Of a stretch of DNA of 64,000 nt, positions 62,320 through 64,000 are shown piece by piece. The stretch spans positions 14,158,699-14,222,698 of the forward strand of contig OY855914.1 in the NCBI GenBank assembly GCA_963693305.1. Direction: 5' to 3'. The position numbers were made by a program, and so were the translations under genes. The DNA is from Meandrina meandrites (lineage: Eukaryota; Cnidaria; Anthozoa; Scleractinia; Meandrinidae). The notes under the pieces were generated by a model that did not search any database, was not told where the DNA came from, and saw only the letters and a program-made list of their open reading frames with translations. Numbering within the stretch: the stretch's first letter is position 1; every line of letters starts with the position of its first letter.

Positions 62320-63182
62320 TATCCACTAGGCTATCGACGACCGGCTGCAAGAATTCGTAGAATTTTGGCTATATATCCTAACCTCAATATAAAGCTAACC
62401 GCAAGCAAACTAAGCTAACGTAGGCTAACCGGAGTGCTTTTTAGGCTAAACGGAGTGCTAGTAGGCTAACCGCAGTGCTAAATAGGCTAAAAGAAGTGCT
62501 GTTTTGTATTCACTACATGAACTGAGTGTTACGTGGTATAAAAATGTCATGAGGTGTCTCCCTATTGTCTCACAACATCAACTGAGTGCAGAATAGTCAC
62601 TCCCGTTCAACCATGAACACCTGAAATATTTCAGGAATGTTGATTGTCTAGTGCCCAATCAAAATAAAGTTCAGGACACGCAAGCAAACCTCAAAACCAC
62701 AAACTAATAACCGTTGCTGTTTGCGGTTTAGTTTTCTCACGCCTGATTGGCTTTTTCCTTGCAACACAATAACATGCCATTAATATTTCTGGTGTTCACG
62801 GTTTTCTGAGTTTCACAGTAAGAGTCGATTGAGATCTCTTTCTGACATGTCTAAACAACTGCTGACAGAAGCATATGCTTCTGCTGCTGACTAATTAATT
62901 CACCCAAGTGGAGGTGAATAGTGGTGAATATTTACCGAGCCGCGAAGGGCGAAGCCATTTGTTTCTCTTCGGTTGCTCGGAGGTGAAGTATCAACTTATC
63001 AATTGGTTTCTGGCTTTTTTTCTTTTTTAAAGAGTCTTTAAAGATCATGGGACGAGGACGTGCGATTTAAAACAAACTTTCAGGATGAATTGTTGAAGCC
63101 AAGTAGATAAACAGAAAAAAAGACAAATTATGCAAAAAGTCTGAAAGATTAATGATTACGTAAATTTGGTTGTTAGTAATCC

Positions 63183-63240
63183 GAGGAACGACGGAACACG
63201 GAACGGCGGAACGACGGAACGAGAAACAACGGAACGGGAT
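63183..63240 (+). repeat. GGAACGAC-type minisatellite
   Basis: Short tandem units GGAACGACGGAACACGGAAC, followed by a long T run. Confidence 0.7.
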
Positions 63241-63558
63241 TTTTTTCTGTTTTTTTTTTTTTTTTTTTTTTTAACAAAAAAAACAACAACAAAGAAAAAG
63301 TAAATATATCTCACAAAATAAAGGGCATGCATATATTCTTTATCCTTCGAAGTCGATCTAGAGCCAGGTTGTCGAGTTCATTTCGAGTGAGGATTTCAAG
63401 GAGAAGCGTGACTGCCCTTCGGACTTGCTCGCCCCAATCGAGACAATGAAACGTACAAAGTTGAAGCAAGTCAAAAAAGCCGTTGACAAAAAAAAAACAA
63501 TAGAAAGGCCTCAAAAGTTACTATTTCGTAAGAAAAAAACAAAGAACAGAAATGAAAA

Positions 63559-63625
63559 GCCCACAACAAGGGGTATTTTCAGTTGGTCACCCATCCAAGT
63601 ACTAACCCCGCCCAACAGGGCTTAA
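63559..63625 (-). pseudogene. 5S rRNA 3'-half pseudogene or 5S-derived SINE head
   Basis: The minus strand reads TTAAGCCCTGTTGGGCGGGG and then TTAGTACTTGGATGGGTGAC CAACTGAAAATACC, ending TGTGGGC. The middle matches the internal promoter and loop region of 5S rRNA (GGTTAGTACTTGGATGGGTG). The first half of 5S is missing, so it cannot be a working 5S gene. Confidence 0.78.
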
Positions 63626-64000
63626 GGTGGGGGTATACCTGATTTTGAGTGAAATTTTAAGAGGTTTAAGGAAGGGATAGAGGAAAGAAAATTATTTTTG
63701 AAACACCAACAGACAGTTGACCCCCACGCAAGAGCACCCCAGGTTGTCAGGGGACTGTTTGGGTGTCCATCTACTAATTTTTAACTTCAATTTCTAATTT
63801 TCAAATCACATTAAATCTTTAATATTTCTTATTTCTCCAAATTTTACTAATCCTTTGAGAAAAACTTTCTCTTCCCAAACATCCCCAAAAATCACCCCAA
63901 AATTTACAAAACACCGCTAAACATAGCTTTTTGAGATGAGCTAAGGGTTTTGGGAATGCTTGAAACGGCATCGAGATATTCGCATTAAACGCAAGTTAAG
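63626..64000. other. No gene seen at right edge
   Basis: AT-rich with repeat-like pieces (ATACCTGATTTTGAGTG, CCCCACGCAAGAGCACCCC) and no exon. Confidence 0.4.

Larger units (their letters stand above)
61510..62604. mobile_element. 1.1 kb TIR element with GGCTAACCG subterminal repeats
   Basis: GGGAGTGACTATTCAGCACT at 61510 and its complement ending GCAGAATAGTCACTCCC at 62604; the 36 bp TIRs differ at about one base. Units GGCTAACCGNAGTGCT repeat at about 62400-62500. A TTAA-type MITE end (61616) and a 47 bp tandem duplication are nested. Confidence 0.76.

Noticed and set aside
63425..63625. Lys-rich 66-codon ORF
   Set aside because: It overlaps the 5S-like fragment on the other strand, is driven by A-runs, and has no splice signals or homology.

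Overview
The window reads as nuclear DNA of an early-branching invertebrate, most likely a stony coral or a close hexacorallian. The reasons are AT-rich sequence, short exons separated by kilobase introns with GT/AG borders, a very high load of terminal-inverted-repeat (TIR) and foldback elements, and tRNA-derived SINEs. This assignment is from general character only. No bacterial, phage or plasmid features are present.

Four multi-exon genes can be reconstructed with every splice phase agreeing. (1) The 5' part of a polybromo-1 (PBRM1-like) gene lies on the minus strand, exons 1-6 between 28291 and 9445. It encodes a basic N-terminus, bromodomain 1 and an acidic linker; the rest of the gene lies beyond the left edge. 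(2) A complete PEX26-like peroxisome biogenesis gene lies on the plus strand, seven exons from 28574 to 38037, divergent from PBRM1 across 282 bp. (3) A complete gene for an unrecognised 430-residue type I membrane protein lies on the minus strand, six exons from 48724 to 40808, convergent with PEX26. (4) A short complex I gene (NDUFB11/ESSS-like) lies on the minus strand, three exons from 53685 to 50670.

Most of the remaining sequence is mobile DNA. From left to right: a 7.6 kb TIR element (967-8578) with arrays of TTAAACGG-type units, carrying a dead TPR-repeat gene and a dead Myb/SANT-like ORF; foldbacks and a 2.7 kb TTAA-flanked element in PBRM1 intron 5 (9.6-15.4 kb); a 1.3 kb and a 3.5 kb TIR element in PBRM1 introns; several TTAA-flanked MITEs, some nested inside other MITEs; a retroposon and a hairpin MITE with clear target-site duplications in PEX26 introns; and a tRNA-like sequence inside a foldback with a 12 bp duplication in the 42 kb region.

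From 53.79 to 58.44 kb lies the most unusual object. It has split direct repeats in the order A1-internal-B1-A2-B2, as in PAT/Ngaro-type DIRS retrotransposons. Its interior, however, is mostly about 3 kb of a degenerate 30 bp tandem repeat arranged in larger 0.6-0.7 kb blocks. To its right are a 3 kb TIR element with small unassigned ORFs, a 1.1 kb TIR element with GGCTAACCG-type repeats, and a 5S rRNA-like fragment near the right edge.

The four genes are ordinary cellular genes (chromatin remodelling, peroxisome import, an unknown membrane protein, respiratory complex I). Nothing suggests that they work as one pathway.
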